A stretch of 64,000 nucleotides of DNA from Diphasiastrum complanatum (GCA_029204225.1 CM055096.1:30213003-30277002); one strand, 5' to 3'. Positions 1 through 12,720 are shown, counted from the first letter of the stretch. The notes: generated from the sequence alone by a model not told the origin. Translations and numbers: made by a program.

Positions 1-485
1 TTATTCAACTCCACATGAGTTTATAGAATAATTTTATTTTAACAAGAAATAATTAGAACCAAAAGGTTCTATGTATCGTATGTAAACCACCCACTAGATG
101 AGTCCCCAAAATTACTTATAATGGCTGTGACTTGCAATCATTACAGCTTAGCTACAGTACTAATAGATAATGATACCTTGTAGATTTATCCAACTAACTC
201 GGATGCTTTCACTATAGTCTTTATCGATAATAAATGTAGCCAATTTAGTTAACCTGGCTCAAATATGACCAAATTGCCCCATTCTGTTTATTCGTACGTG
301 GTAAACTGACTACAAAATCCATCAAAATACTATCACACGACTTAGTACCGAATATCCAACAAATGCAACAGTCCACCAGCCTTCAAGCGTTCTGGATTAT
401 TCCATTGTCACTGATCACAGTTCATCTTAAGGCTTTAACTTTGGCCAAAAGAAGTCCACTCCATACCAAATCTACTACACCATGT
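1..485 (-). pseudogene. Ty3/gypsy integrase fragment, copy 1
   Basis: This stretch closely matches 4261-4732, where reverse translation reads as the Ty3/gypsy integrase core (see that entry). Here the frame is broken by stops and small indels. It is cut by the window start on the left and by the solo LTR at 486 on the right. The integrase N-terminal zinc region lies toward 485 and the catalytic core toward 1, so the parent element ran on the minus strand. No function is expected. Confidence 0.6.
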
Positions 486-1221
486 TGTGAAGAATTGAAA
501 AAGATTATCTATGTTAGATATAGGGGTCTTATGTTTTTACATCAAGCAATCTAGGTGTAGGATGTTTGATAGGAATAAATTTTGGCATAGATGGCAAACT
601 ATGCATTTCCACTTGTATGCCACTATTGAGCCAAAATAGAGTAAGAGGCTGAACACGTGCCAATTAGAGGTAGACAAGTGTAATGCTTTTGTTTGATGAA
701 TTCCAAGAGGTCCAATAGGATTTAGAGGTGGAACCTTGTGAGGTCCAATAGGAAATTGAGGTGTGCTTGAATATAGTCCAATAGAATTAAGAGGTGCATG
801 GATCAATGGTCCCATAGGATCAAGAGGTGACAAAGTATGGTCCAATCATAGTTAAGCATAGTGGTAGCTCGTGGATCTATAGTATCATTGTACTCCTCAT
901 TTTGAAGCTAATTGATTTTGTGATTATATGGATTTTGTGAGTTATTGGATTTCTAGCTTTCTCTCTCTACCCGAGAGCTCATGATGCTTTTTCTCTCTCT
1001 ACCCGAGGAGAGCAGCTTGTTTTTACTTAGATTATGTTTTGAATACTTCCACATGTGTGAGTGAGAGTTGGAAGTGTTTGAATGCATGTAGTAGTGTTGT
1101 TTTTGCCATAGGATCTAAGATTGATCTTGAATCTCAATCTAATCTTAATCTTGGTGCATCTACACACCTTAGGAGATCAGAAGTACATGTTGTGGACAAT
1201 CCACACGCGTGAAATTCAACA
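486..1221 (+). repeat. Solo LTR, family A, with TSD CATGT
   Basis: A 736-bp LTR with TG...CA ends (TGTGAAGAATTG at 486, ...TTCAACA at 1221). The 5-bp duplications CATGT at 481-485 and 1222-1226 flank it exactly. The same LTR, reverse-complemented, ends element A at 40326-41060 and 46179-46913. The empty site survives in the parallel gypsy copy at 4728-4732, where the flanks join without the LTR. No coding or primer-binding sequence is attached, so this is the product of LTR-LTR recombination. It holds the phased CCAAT repeats (712, 745, 778, degenerate at 811, 842). Short ORFs inside it are chance products. Confidence 0.93.
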
Positions 1222-2203
1222 CATGTGAGATGCCTATGTTTCCCCAACTAGTTTATGCCTATGTTCCCCCCCTTTTTACCGAAAACTCCACAAGTTCCAA
1301 AAAGGTGTTCCATCAATCCAGATATGGCCTAGGAGAAGTCTTAAAGAAGATCTCAAAAATGGAAAAAGTCGATAGCATGTGTTGCTTTAGCCTAATCCAA
1401 GACTATTAATGCCCCAACACAATAGCATAACAACTCATTCAAAGATATTATAGAATTCATTACCTCTAAGGAAGCCAACCTGAATATATCAGAAAAGGAC
1501 TCATACATGGGTCAACTAAATATTCCTAATCAGTTACCCATGATCAACACTATTAGTCTAGGGAAAAATATATAATATCAAGAAATTCTCAAATAAACTC
1601 TCAAAAAAAAAATAGCACGCAGAGTTTCCAATTCTGTGATTTGAGATACCCATAAAGGGGTCATGACCAATACCTCAAAAATCCCGACAAAATACCCTTA
1701 TTGTGACCAATAGTGATTGGCATCTTTCAAGAAATACGGTCTACGCCCCAATCAGTTAGTTTCAAATCATCTGTTTGGAATTGTCTGCATCCCATACCAC
1801 AGGTTCTTCCTCCAAGATGACCGTCCACTCTCCAATCAATCATTCCAAAAATCAATTGACTTAATTGGAACACACTAGAACTTCAGAGATTTTCTCATAA
1901 CCTCCAGATCTGATAAATTATTCAAGTAACTTCTAAATCACATTTATCAATACTATGCCTAGTTTCTGGGAATTACTTAATTCCAACTTCATAGTACGAA
2001 CTTCAACTCTTATCTTCTTTCTCCCTTTTCCAATTCTTTTCGATCACTAGAAAGGGACTTTAGATCATGCCCTAATATCCCATTACTTGACAGACTTAAA
2101 AATTGAAAAGAACGAATGGAAATCTTAATCAATTCAAAAAAATACGCAATGTACTAGCCAAAAATTAAATGTTCCACCGGTCAATCCAGGACTCACTGTC
2201 ACT
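1222..2203. repeat. Diverged duplicate of 4728-6309
   Basis: Collinear with 4728-6309, with a gap of about 600 bp: sequence that lies between about 4760 and 5345 in the other copy is missing here. Matching landmarks are the C-rich stretch near 1265, the block around 1615-1800 and the block ending near 2203. No open frame of useful length is present. In the parent gypsy element this lies upstream of integrase on the minus strand, but I cannot recognise RT or RNase H motifs in it. Confidence 0.6.
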
Positions 2204-3154
2204 CATTGCTAAAACTTCTTGTCCGTCAAAAAAACTCCTGGCTAGAAGTTCAAATGAGTCGATGACACCGCATCATGTCAAGTAAACATCCCATTATTTG
2301 TTGCTCTGAAGGATTTCAAGCAATGCCTTGCTCATGAGCTTCAGCAATGATGGCGGTTTATTTTCAAGACTACCCATTCTTCAAACTGGTGATGACATAC
2401 CATCACCAAACATTTGTTTTTCCGTATTGGCCATAACTGCCAATACAACCCCAATTAGAAGTCTTGGAAAATCGTCCTAAAAATTGAACAAAAAACCATT
2501 CCAGTACACCTAACTTGACAATAGAAATTCCAAGCCAAAACAGTCTTTCCCTCAACTCAGACAAGAAACTAAAATGAAATCCCCACATAGCTTGCTGCCC
2601 CCCCCCCCCCCCATGTGAACAAAAGAGCTCGATTGAATCCGGTCCGTGTGAGGGAAAAAACATTAAGACCAACTCGTAAAACCCCAAGCAAAGGAAGGAC
2701 AGGTACAGAAATGGTTACACAAGGCCCCCCAAAAAAAATTCAAAAGGAGATACCCCGAGCAATAGATAGGCAAAACCACAGGAAAAGCACTTCACAGTCT
2801 GACAGCACAACGGATGCAAGACTCTCTATCATCCTCATGGACACGTGTGAGAGTATATACAGAGCGTAGAGCCTACCCCACCTGCCCTTGCACTGAATCC
2901 ACATGGAAGCACTCTAACAGATCATGCCAATCTCCTGTACATGTCTACTACATGTAGGCACCACTAACCCATAGTAGCTAAGACAGCATAGTGCATGTAC
3001 ATCCTATTCCATACTAGGATGCAACACACATGCTAATACCGCATGTAGGTGTTCACTTGACCCCATGGTCCTACTTGACTACTATCCAGGCTAAGTTCGG
3101 TCCCTATGTCCAAGGCCCACCCTAATGGTCCAAACCCCCATTAGGGCCATGACA
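2204..3154 (-). repeat. Probable Ty3/gypsy 3' LTR region
   Basis: The right end at 3154 (...CCATGACA) is directly followed, in the minus-strand sense, by a purine tract (3155-3170, TAAGGGGGGGGAAGTA). This is how a polypurine tract abuts a 3' LTR beginning TGTCATGG. The left end is not certain: one TG start is at 2615, just after a run of 15 C at 2598-2612, and another could lie farther left. No matching second LTR was found in the window. No gene was seen. Confidence 0.4.
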
Positions 3155-4732
3155 TACTTCCCCCCCCTTATTTTAGTTTTGTCCTCAGAAACTTAAAGCC
3201 ACGGAAACTCCTCTTTATATTACCTTTGAGTTCCCATGAATCCTCATCATCCAAATGTCCTTTATACTGAAACCAGATGCTCAATAACCTTTCGATTACA
3301 CAATCATTTGGTCCTCATATCAAGTATATTTTCAGGCTCCAAAGGAAGTCGTTCAGATAAGTCTTCAAAAGAATCTAGACCTTTACCAGAACCAAGATTG
3401 TCTCCCTTATGTAAACTTATCTTTAGATGACTTACATGGAACATAGGATGAGCCTTGGTCTCCTCAGGAAAATCTATTTGGTGAGCTAAAAATCCAATCT
3501 TTTTCAAGACTATACGGTCCATTATAACGAGCAGACAACTTGTGATGCTTCCCAATATGCATTACCCGAATCTCCCAACTTGAAAATCCCGAGGCGATCT
3601 TTTCAAATTAGCAAAACGTTTGACCTGCTCTTAGGCACTCGAAATATTTTCACGTGCTAACTGTAGCATTTCCTGCATTTTTCGCAAGAAATCGACCACT
3701 TTTTGAACTTTAATCGACTCAGTTTCAACCGTTACCGGAGATAAGCATAGATAAACATAAACGGGCTATATCCAGTAGCCAAATGCTTACTACTATTATA
3801 AGCAAATTCAATCAAGGGAAGGTACCTCATCCAATGGGATTGCCATCAAGAAACCTATGCACAAAGCATCTAATCTTTTCACCACTCATGTTACCCTATC
3901 TTGGAACTCAAATATTAATTGGAACCTAAACTATGATTCGCCAGTCACAATTCACCGAATTCTTATTCTATACTTGAAAGTAAGAGAATGTGAATGCTAC
4001 TATTCTTAAAAGACACATGAGTTGCTCTGCAAAAATCTTTTCCACTGGGGAAGTTCTAGATTTATGTGAATCTACTCTCCTTGTGATGCCTATAAAGAAT
4101 TGTAGTCTCCAAATTATTCATTCTAGACACGGCACAACGTGTCATTCAAAAGTCAAGTTCCATCTAGAATACATCTAGACACCAATAGACTTAAGTTCTA
4201 GAATAACTTAAGATTTATCAAACTTCATTATGTGAAGCCCTGGGCTTTTGGTTACTCCAATTATTCCTCCAACTGAGTTTACAGGATAATTTTATTTTCA
4301 AAAGAAATCTAATTAGAACCAAAAGTTCCTATGTATCCTATGTAAACACTACATGAGTCACAAAATGACTTATAATGGCTGTGACTTACAATCAATACAA
4401 CTTAGCTACAATATCAATAGATAATGATACCTTGTAGATTTATCCAACTAACTCGGACGCTTTCACTATAGTCTTTACCGAAATAAACGTAGCCAATTCA
4501 GTTAACCGGTCAACTATGACCCAAATTGCACCACGTACGCGTAAACTGACTACAAAATCCATTGAAATACTATCACATGACTTAGTAGGAATATCCAACA
4601 GATGCAACAGTCCACCAGCCTTCAAGCGTTCCACATTATTCCATTGTCACTTGTCACAGTTTGACACATAAGATTCTACGACTTTAACTTTGGCCAAAAG
4701 AAGTCCCTCCGTACCAAATCTATACACCATGT
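3155..4732 (-). pseudogene. Ty3/gypsy integrase and C-terminal region, copy 2
   Basis: On the minus strand, 4732-4640 reads as the region after the integrase zinc finger (LVRRDFFWP). 4634-4440 is the core, with SISMDFVVSL and AIWVIVDRLTELATFI, the typical gypsy block around the first catalytic Asp. 3555-3304 is the C-terminal domain with HPMFHVSHLK, the conserved FHVS motif. The stretch 3600-4430 is broken by stops and carries no clean frame. The polypurine tract at 3155-3170 marks the 3' end of the internal region. Integrase would insert the cDNA copy into chromosomes; this copy cannot make it. Confidence 0.8.
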
Positions 4733-6309
4733 GAGATGCCTATGTTTCCCGACTAGTTTTATGCATGCAAATAAACTCAGTCCAATGAACTCGTAGTTGA
4801 TTCACGAGATTAAGAATTTGCACAAAAAACACATGATCTCACTATGAATCACTACATAGCATATCTCCACAGATCTTATCCAATCTGTACATATAAAAAA
4901 TGTAATTGAGAATCCTGTAACCCAGTTAACCGAAGAGAGAATATCTCTCAAAGAGTGCTAGTTCATAAGATAGGAAACCAAAATCTCAATCGGAGATTTT
5001 TTCCAAAAGAATATATCATTAACCAAGAATTTCTTTCCTTGCATCAACTTCTCACAAATCCTAGTTCTCACTAAAATCAAGTTGATCAAAACCAACAAGG
5101 ATTAGAATCACCTAGTCCTAATACTAATCAATCGGATTCGTAATCAGTGACCTTCTATTTGTACAAGAATGGTTCCTAAAACTTTTTTCCATACATCTTC
5201 TAATTGGATTTTCAAACAATCCTTAGAAGATCACAATAGCATCCAAAAGATATCCTATCAATCTTGATCTTAAAATAGATCCTTCATCTACACACATTAT
5301 GGATTCCACCTGGAATCAATGTTATAGATGTTTTACTTAGATAATTGTTCTATCACCCTACTTCTCCCCCTTTTTAATCAAAAACTCCACGAGTTTCAAC
5401 AAGGTATCCCATCTATCCAGATACGGCCTAGCAAAAGTCTTAAAGAAGATCTAAAAAATGAGAAAATTTGATAGCATGTGTTGCATCAGCCTAATCCAAG
5501 ACTATTAATGCCCCAACACAACATAACAACTCATTCAAAGATATTCTTCATTGATTATAGAATTCATTACCTCTAAGGAAGCCAACTTGAATAGATCAAA
5601 AAATGATTCATCATACATGGGCCAACTAAATATTCCTAATCAGTTATCCATGATCAACACTATTAGTCAGGGGAGAAAAATTTAATATCAAGATATTTTC
5701 AAATAAACTCTCAAAAAAGAAAATAACACACTGAGTTCCCGATTCTATGATTTGAGATATCCATAAAGGGGTCAAGACCAATACCTCAAAAATCTAGACA
5801 AAATACCCTCTTGTGACCAACAGTGATTGGCATCTTTCAAGAAATACGGTTCTACTATAGTCACCCCGATCAGTTAGTTCCAAATTGTTTGGAATTGCAT
5901 GTGTCCCATACCACAGGTTTTTCCTCCAAGATGATCGTCCACTTTCTGATCAATCAGTCTAAAAATCAATTTATTTAATTGGAACACACTAGAACTTCAA
6001 GAAATTTTCTCGTAGCCACCAGATCCGATAAATGATTCCAGTAACTTCCAAATCACATTTATCGATACTATGCCAAGTTTCCCAGAATTACTAAATTCCA
6101 ACTTCATAGTACGAATTTCAACTCGTATCTTCTTTCTCTCTTTCCAGATCTTTTGTCACTATAAAGGAATTTAGGTCATGCCCTAACATCTTGTTAAGTT
6201 GACAAACTTAGAAATTGAAAAGAATGAGTGGAAATCTTAATCAATTCAAGAAAATACACAATGTGCTAGCCAAAAATAAATGTTCCACCGGTTAATCCAT
6301 GACTCACTG
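4733..6309. repeat. Gypsy-associated sequence, copy 2
   Basis: The longer copy of the duplicated block (the other is 1222-2203). It begins right after the integrase fragment at the CATGT empty site 4728-4732 and ends near 6309, where similarity to 2203 stops. There is no recognisable coding motif on either strand, and no tRNA-type primer-binding site. Confidence 0.5.
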
Positions 6310-6745
6310 ATATTGTAGCGCAAGCATCCCAAAGGGAGCCGAGAATCACGATTTAGCTTTCTGGCTTTCAACTCTTGTCGTCCGAACCCACTTAACATAC
6401 AAGCAGGCAACTCGCCAACAATGATCAGACTTAACCAACTCGAAGTTCAAAAACCAACATTGAGATTCAACTTGGCGCCATGTCAGACTGGGGGTCCCGA
6501 TGTGGGTGACTTCCCTCCAAGCAAGCCGCCCGACATACATTAAACTTAACTAACTCGAAGCTTCGTTACAAATGAGTAACATCCATCCCAAGCAAGTCGT
6601 CTCAGACTTAACCAACTCAAAGCTTCGTCACGAGCGTTGGAAGCCAACTTGGTGCCACGCCAGATTGAACAGCCATAAACAAATAACTTCCACCCAAGCA
6701 AGCCATCCAACTCAGCCGACAGGTTAGAGCCCATTCTCCAAGAGC
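6310..6745. repeat. Degenerate tandem repeat
   Basis: The phrase CTTAACCAACTCGAAG recurs with changes near 6370-6440, 6545-6565 and 6608-6625. Each is followed by copies of a block ending in CCAAGCAAGCCG or similar (near 6517, 6588 and 6696). Unit length varies from about 65 to 115 bp. The GC content is higher than in the neighbouring DNA. No gene was recognised. Confidence 0.45.
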
Positions 6746-6758
6746 TTAATTCACGTTC

Positions 6759-9295
6759 ATGCTAGGAACACTTAGAACCACAAGCCGCGACAAATATGAA
6801 CACAACCACTCTTGTTGTATATCTTCTAACAAAGCCATTGATGTTGTACTAGACTCAAGTGCTACTTCACATATCATTTCAGATAAAAGTTTATTGTCCA
6901 ACTTCCAATACACCAATGACCAAAGACATGTAATCTTAGGTGATGGAAACAAACACAGAGTTATTGGTCTAGGCAACATCAATCTGAAAACTGTTAAAGG
7001 CATAAAAGTTCTTAAGTATGCACTCTTTGTTCCATCAATAAAGAAAGGTTTACTTTCTGTAGCCAAGATTACTGATGATGGCATGAAAGTGTCATTTGCT
7101 AATGACCTATGCAGAGTAATTGATACAAAAACTAGTAGCATTATGGCAGTGGCAGAAAGAAAGCAAAATCTCTATATCTTGAAAGTACATGCAGATGAAG
7201 ATGAGATTCATAGTTCTACAGAGACTATGAGTAATTTATGGCATCAAAGATTGTACCACATCAGCCATAAGAGACTGGTAGAGCTTTGCCAAGAAGGATA
7301 CATATCAGGTATACAATCTGCTAATATGAATTCTTTCATTCCATGTGAAGCTTGTTGCTTGGGGAATACAGCCTTTTAATAAAAAAAGGTTACAGAGCCA
7401 GAGATATATTGGAAATTGTACACTCTGATTTATGTGGTCCTATATCTACTGAATCCATTGGAGGTGCAAAATACTTCATTACTTCCATTGATGATTTTTC
7501 AAGGTTCACAGTGATATATTTCTTGAAGAATAAATCAGAAGCTTTTGAATGTTTCAAAGAATATTTGTATTTTGCTGAAAAAGCCACAAACAAAAAGTTG
7601 AGGACTGACAGAGGAGGAGAGTATATGTCCAAGGAATTTGAAATTTCTGCAGGTCCAATGGCATATATCACCAGAAGACTGTGTCATACACACTGCAACA
7701 TAATGGGACAACAACAAGAAGAAATAGGACATTAATTGAAGCAGGTAAATGCATGCTTGCTCAAGCTAAGCTTCCTAAAAAATTCTGGACAAAATCTATA
7801 GCAGCTGCAAACTACATGTTGAACAAGACATTGAAGACTTCATGTGATGGAAAAACACAAGTATTCGGCTACTTCTTGCTCTTGCAGCATACTTCAATTA
7901 TGAAGTTCACCAAGTAGATGAAAAGACTGCTTTCTTGTATGGAGATTTAGAAGAAGATATCTACATAGAGCAGCCTGTTGGTTTCATTTCAGAAAAGTTT
8001 CCTTCCTATGCCTACAAAATGAAAGAAGTATATATGGATTAAAGCAATCAACCAGGGTCTGGTATAAGAAGAAGGACCAAGCATTGAAGTATCTTGGTTT
8101 TAACCCCATAGGAGCTGATTCTAATGTCTATATAAAAATCATTAATGAAGAACTTGTCATAATTGTTGTGCATGTTGATGACTCACTCATTATTTCCAAG
8201 AGGAATGAAGATATTTTATAGGTTAAAAGAGAGATATCTTCTCTATTTGATAATACTGATCTTGGAGAGGCAAAATGCTACTTGGGAATACAAATTGAAA
8301 GAGACAAAATGAATGGAAGTATCTACATACATCAGCAAAGATATATTAAGAAGTTGTTGAAGAACTTTCAAATGGAAGAATGTAAAGACAAAGCTACACC
8401 AGTACCTATTGGAGCTATTATTTCCAAAGAGGATTGTCCGATACATTAGCAAAGATATATTAAGAAGCTGTTGAAGAACTTTCAAATGGAAGAATGTAAA
8501 GACAAAGCTATACCAGTACCTGTTGGAGCTATTATTTCCAAAGCAGATTGTCTGATATCAAATGAAGAAAAAGAAGACATGAAGAAATATCCTTATCACA
8601 CTCTTATTGGATCATTAATGTATCTTGCCATATGTACACGTCCAGATATAACATATGGAGTATTCACTCTTAGTCAATATTGTTCTAATCCAGGAATAAA
8701 ACATTGGAGAGCAGCTAAGAGAATATTACAGTACATGAAATACACAAATGACTATGGGATAGAATATTCAAAGAATGAAAATTTCATTCTTCTATCCTAT
8801 AGTGATGCCAATTGGCTAACCTTCAAAGAAGACTCTAAAAGCTTGACTGGAGGATGCAACATTATAGCAAGAGGCGCTATTAGTTGGACATGTAAGAAGC
8901 AATCGATAGTTGGTCAATCATCTTGCGAATTTGAATACATTGCTGCATCTAAGGTAGCAAATGAAGTGATATGGATCATATATATGCTTGAAAGTTTGGG
9001 CATCACTCAAGATGAACCAAGTATATTTCTAATGGACAATACTTTAGCAATTCACTTGACAAAGGATCAGATGTATCATGCTTGAAACAAACATATTGCT
9101 ATGAGATATCATCACATAAGAGATCTCATTAACAAAGAGCTAATATGTACGAGCTTCATTTCAACCAAAGAGATGGTGGCAGATATATTCACCAAGGCAT
9201 TGGACAAAGACACATTTGAGAAACATAGAACCAGTCTTGGAATAATTAAATTAATACACTTTATGTTAGCTTTACATAGTGGTAGAAGATTCTAG
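6759..9295 (+). pseudogene. Ty1/copia pol (PR-IN-RT-RNase H), broken
   Basis: The domains run in copia order. Protease is at 6840-7150 with DSSATSH, where the usual DSGA active site has Ser for Gly. The GAG-pre-integrase zinc region (LWHQRLYHISHKRL...CEACC) ends near 7365. The integrase core is at 7352-7735 (VHSDLCGP, DDFSRF, TDRGGEY), and its C-terminal half shifts frame at 7681-7860. A deletion near 7860 joins integrase straight to RT (VDVKTAFLYGDLEEDIYIEQP in broken frame). RT motif HVDDSLIISK lies near 8170. RT end plus RNase H is at 8471-9085, and the tail is at 9101-9295 (VADIFTKAL). Gag and both LTRs are not recognisable. At least four frame breaks make it inactive. Confidence 0.88.
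8327..8554 (+). repeat. 114-bp tandem duplication inside RT
   Basis: Two adjacent units (8327-8440 and 8441-8554) encode the same RT segment (QRYIKKLLKNFQMEECKDK). They differ at a few bases. The offset of 114 is 38 codons, so frame is kept. The break is in the region linking RT to RNase H. Confidence 0.85.
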
Positions 9296-10406
9296 AAATT
9301 CCTTTAGAGTAGAATAATCTAGAATGTTTAGCTTCTAGACTTTTCTAATTTAAAAAAATAAATAGAGAATAGGATCTACTTTTTTAATAACACTCCTAAA
9401 GAGAGAGTGAACGTAAAGAGGAGAAATTTTTATGTGCAGTCTATTAGAAGAACTAACAGTTCTTGAGTGGAGAATGATCAAATACTGAATGGAGAAAGAT
9501 TCAGACTGTAAATCGCTCTATAGAAGCTATGGACTTCATTTAGATGCTCAGTATATTTGAGTTTCTCTCACATTCTTCTATTTCCTTTATATTTTCAAGA
9601 AAATGAAGATTTCTTTCATGAAATCCATTGTACATTGAATATCGAATGTTTCTGTTTGATTCATTTCATAAGTACAATCCTAATATTCAAACATCAATAC
9701 TTATCTCACATGAATGAGATTCAATCTTCAATTTACTTTTTACAAGACTTTGTGAAAGATTTCACATTTTTATCCATAATTTTTTGATGAATGATCCAAA
9801 ACAAGTTTTGTAAAGTGGAGATAGGGCAATTTCTATTCTACTAGGACTGTTTTGAATCACAGAGGTCATACCACGTGTCAGTATGATACTTGTCTATGTG
9901 GATAAGTTGATACAGAAATAGAAAACTGACCAAAAGTCAATACACAGTATTCTGTAGTGATTTTTATGATTAAAGTCACATTCGAATCTTCATTCAATAA
10001 TTTCAGATCTATATTTGACAATTGTTGTGTGTTGTTAGACCATTGTTTGATTGATGATTTTGTAGACTACAAAATGGTCTATCACATATTCTCCTTAATA
10101 AATTCTTAACAACATCAACACATAGTATTGCCTTTGCAAGGCAAGGCCAACAAGAAGAATATTCCAGCCATGTTGATATACGAATAAGTAGCGGCGCATT
10201 CAACATGAACAAAATGTAGACAACCACCGCCTGTACACTACACTAAACTATATCAGCCCAATCAACATGCTACATGTCAAAAGAAGAGCTATAAAATAGG
10301 ATCTAATGGAATCTTCCTATCTTATCTTCTAGAAGCTTATCCACACGTGTGAATGATATCTTGACATGTGTGAGTAATAACTCATTCACATGAAAGTCCA
10401 ATCTAT
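9296..10406. other. No gene seen; possible 3' end of the 6759-9295 element
   Basis: An AT-rich stretch directly downstream of the broken copia pol. It may hold that element's 3' LTR, but I could not find a paired copy or clean TG...CA limits. A CACACGTGTGAA palindrome half-site lies at 10342-10353. Small ORFs here show no known motif. Confidence 0.35.
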
Positions 10407-10505
10407 TGTTGGAGAGAGGGAGATGAACGAGTTGAGAAAAGGTGTCGTATGTTAGAAACGAAAAATAAGCTCAAAGAGGTAAGACGAACACGAACGAGAA
10501 ACGAA
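10407..10505 (-). repeat. LTR fragment, family B
   Basis: It begins TGTTGGAGAGAGGG, like the ends of the family-B LTRs at 58910 and 16235, and runs about 100 bp before fusing to integrase sequence. In sense direction it is the U5 end. The rest of the LTR is deleted. Confidence 0.6.
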
Positions 10506-10506
10506 C

Positions 10507-11150
10507 TCGAACATCTGAGAGGGCCTTGGTCAAACGTCTGTTCTGGACGTAAGCTGTAGTGGAGATAGCCCAGAATCATGCGATAGCATACATTTAGCAG
10601 ATTTGACCAGAGTACGGTTCTTCCTCTCAACTAAGCCATTAGATTGAGGACTGTAAGGAGTGATGAATTGCTGCTCAATGCCTTGGCTTTGGCAGTACTC
10701 CTTAAACTTGACAGAGATATATTCTCCAATGTTGTCTGACCTTAGGGCCTTGATCGTCCTTCCAGTCTCATTTTCTTCACGCTCCTTGAAGATTCTGAAG
10801 AGTGCAAGGCTTCTAATTTCTTCTTTATGAAGTACACCATAGTCCTTCTAGAAAATTCGTCAATAAAGGTTATAAAATACTTGGCATCCTTCAGCGAAGG
10901 ATTTTTCATTGGGCCACAAATATATGAATGTACAACATCTAGCAATCCTCTAGCAACATGTTGATGGCTTGACTTAAATGGTTTCCCTAGTCTGTTTACC
11001 AACTAGATAGTCTTGGCAGACATGTAACTCGACCTTTTCGTGAGGATAGTCGAGATCAAGAACAATAGATTGTCTAGGCATTCGTTGTACAACAGCATGA
11101 TTTAAATAACCAAGTCTATAATGCCAAAGAAAACCTTTATTTAAATGAAT
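10507..11150 (-). pseudogene. Copia integrase fragment, family B
   Basis: Reading the minus strand, 11150-11010 is the end of the GAG-pre-integrase zinc region. 11002-10830 is the integrase core (LLDVVHSYICGP, FITFIDEFSRRTMVYFIKKK), and 10790-10507 is its C-terminal part in shifted frames. It is parallel to 14090-14800 and 60830-61680. It is bounded by an LTR-B fragment on the left and an LTR-A fragment on the right, so this is a mosaic rather than one element. Confidence 0.75.
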
Positions 11151-11162
11151 TGAAGTACTGAG

Positions 11163-11259
11163 ATCTTGAATCTCAATCTAGTCTTGATCTTGGTGCATCT
11201 ACACACCTTAGGAGATCACAAGTACATGTTGTGGACAGTCCACACGTGTGAAATCAACA
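11163..11259 (+). repeat. LTR fragment, family A (about 97 bp)
   Basis: Matches the last 97 bp or so of the solo LTR at 486-1221, including the CACACGTGTGAAA end. No primer-binding site follows. It sits exactly between the integrase fragment and the next element's polypurine tract. Confidence 0.8.
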
Positions 11260-11271
11260 AGGGAATAAATC

Positions 11272-12720
11272 CCACCCCCCCCCCCTTAATCTGGATCCGT
11301 GAATGCCTTGATCTTCAGACTGAGCAATGCACAAAATTTGTTGTGTGCTTTAACACTGAGTGCTTTCGTGAAGATTATTGCAACCATGTCCTGCATTCTA
11401 CAGTACGTTAGGCTCACATCTCTGTCAAAAACCTTGTCCCTGATGTAGTGATATATGATCTCAATGTGCTTACTCCTAGAATGAAATCTAGGGTTGGCCG
11501 ATAAGGCAATAGCACTTTGGTTATCACAAAACAAAACTGTAGGGCTGTACTGATACAAATGGATGTCTAACAGCAAATTTCTCAACCAAACCGCTTCCTT
11601 AATAGACATGGTAGCTCGAATATACCTCATGACTCGAATAAGAGCCTTTCAATGGGTAATGCCAGGATTAGCCATGTATTGGCTGAGTGAGCTAACAACA
11701 AAAGAGATATCTGGTCTTGTACAAACCATTGGGTACATGAGAGATCCTAGTATCGATCGATACTGATACTCTCTCATTTGCTCCTCTTCCTGCTTGGTCT
11801 GGGGACATTGGTCCTTTGACAAATGCAGGCCTTGATCCATTGGTGAGTGAGCTAATTTACAATTCATCAAATTGTATCTGTTAAGAATATTATGAAGATA
11901 CCTTTGTTGAGTGATGTAAACTAGTCGATTTGCTCTGTCTCTGTGGATTTGAATTCCCAGACGAAGTGAGCTTCGCCCAGATCAGTCATGTCGAATTCTG
12001 AGAACAACATCTGTTTCGAATCCTTAACCATATTGGTATCGTTGCTGAAAAGCAATGTATCATCCACATACAAGGTGATGATAATGAAGGATTGCTGCAC
12101 TGACTTTAAATAAACGTTGCAATCAGCAGTGCTTGGTTTGAATCCTTGTTTAATGAGAAATGTGTTGATCCTCTGAAACCAAGCCCTGGCATACTGTTTC
12201 AAGACATACAGTGCTTTGTGGAGTTTACAGACATGATTCTTCATGCCTTCCAGAACGTATACTTCGGGCTAGATTATGTAGATATCTTCTTGTATAACTC
12301 CATTCAGATAGGCTGTTTGTACATCAAGTTGATGTACTTCGATGTCGACAGCTGCAACATAAGATAAGAGCAGTCGGATCGACGAATGTTTGACGATTGG
12401 GCTAAAAGTCTCACTGTAGTCGACATTCAAGATTTGGGTGAATCCTCGTGCTACTAGTCTAGCCTTCCTTCGATCAATTGTTTCGTTGGCATTATATTTG
12501 ATCTTAAAGATCCATTTGCAATCAATGATATTGCAGCCAATAGGAGCTTTGACTAATGACCAGGTCTAATTCTTGATCAGAGAGGAATACTCTTTGTCCA
12601 TGGCTTCTCTCCAGAGATCAGAGTCTGGTTGGCTAAGTGCCTCTTCGACTGTCGTCAGTTCCTGCATTAAGAGATAGGCAGACTCAGAAGTATACCTTGT
12701 GGGTTGTGTGCGCACTTGGC
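11272..12720 (-). pseudogene. Copia RT and RNase H, family B
   Basis: A G-rich polypurine tract in sense (11272-11287) is followed upstream by RNase H (11286-11630; FCDNQSAIALS, HSRSKHIEI, FTKAL). RT end follows at 11649-11870 (GSLMYPMVCTRPDISF) and RT core at 11921-12244 with LYVDDTLLFS, the YVDD active site. RT N-terminus is at 12245-12700 in broken frames ([30 protein letters not shown]). Near 11609 the text jumps from RYIRATM to SIKEAVWLRN. About 250 bp of the RNase H N-terminal half, present at 13605-13860, is deleted. RNase H would remove template RNA; this copy is dead. Confidence 0.85.

Noticed and set aside
6746-7141. A 131-codon minus-strand ORF
   Set aside because: Antisense shadow of the copia protease frame, with no motif of its own.
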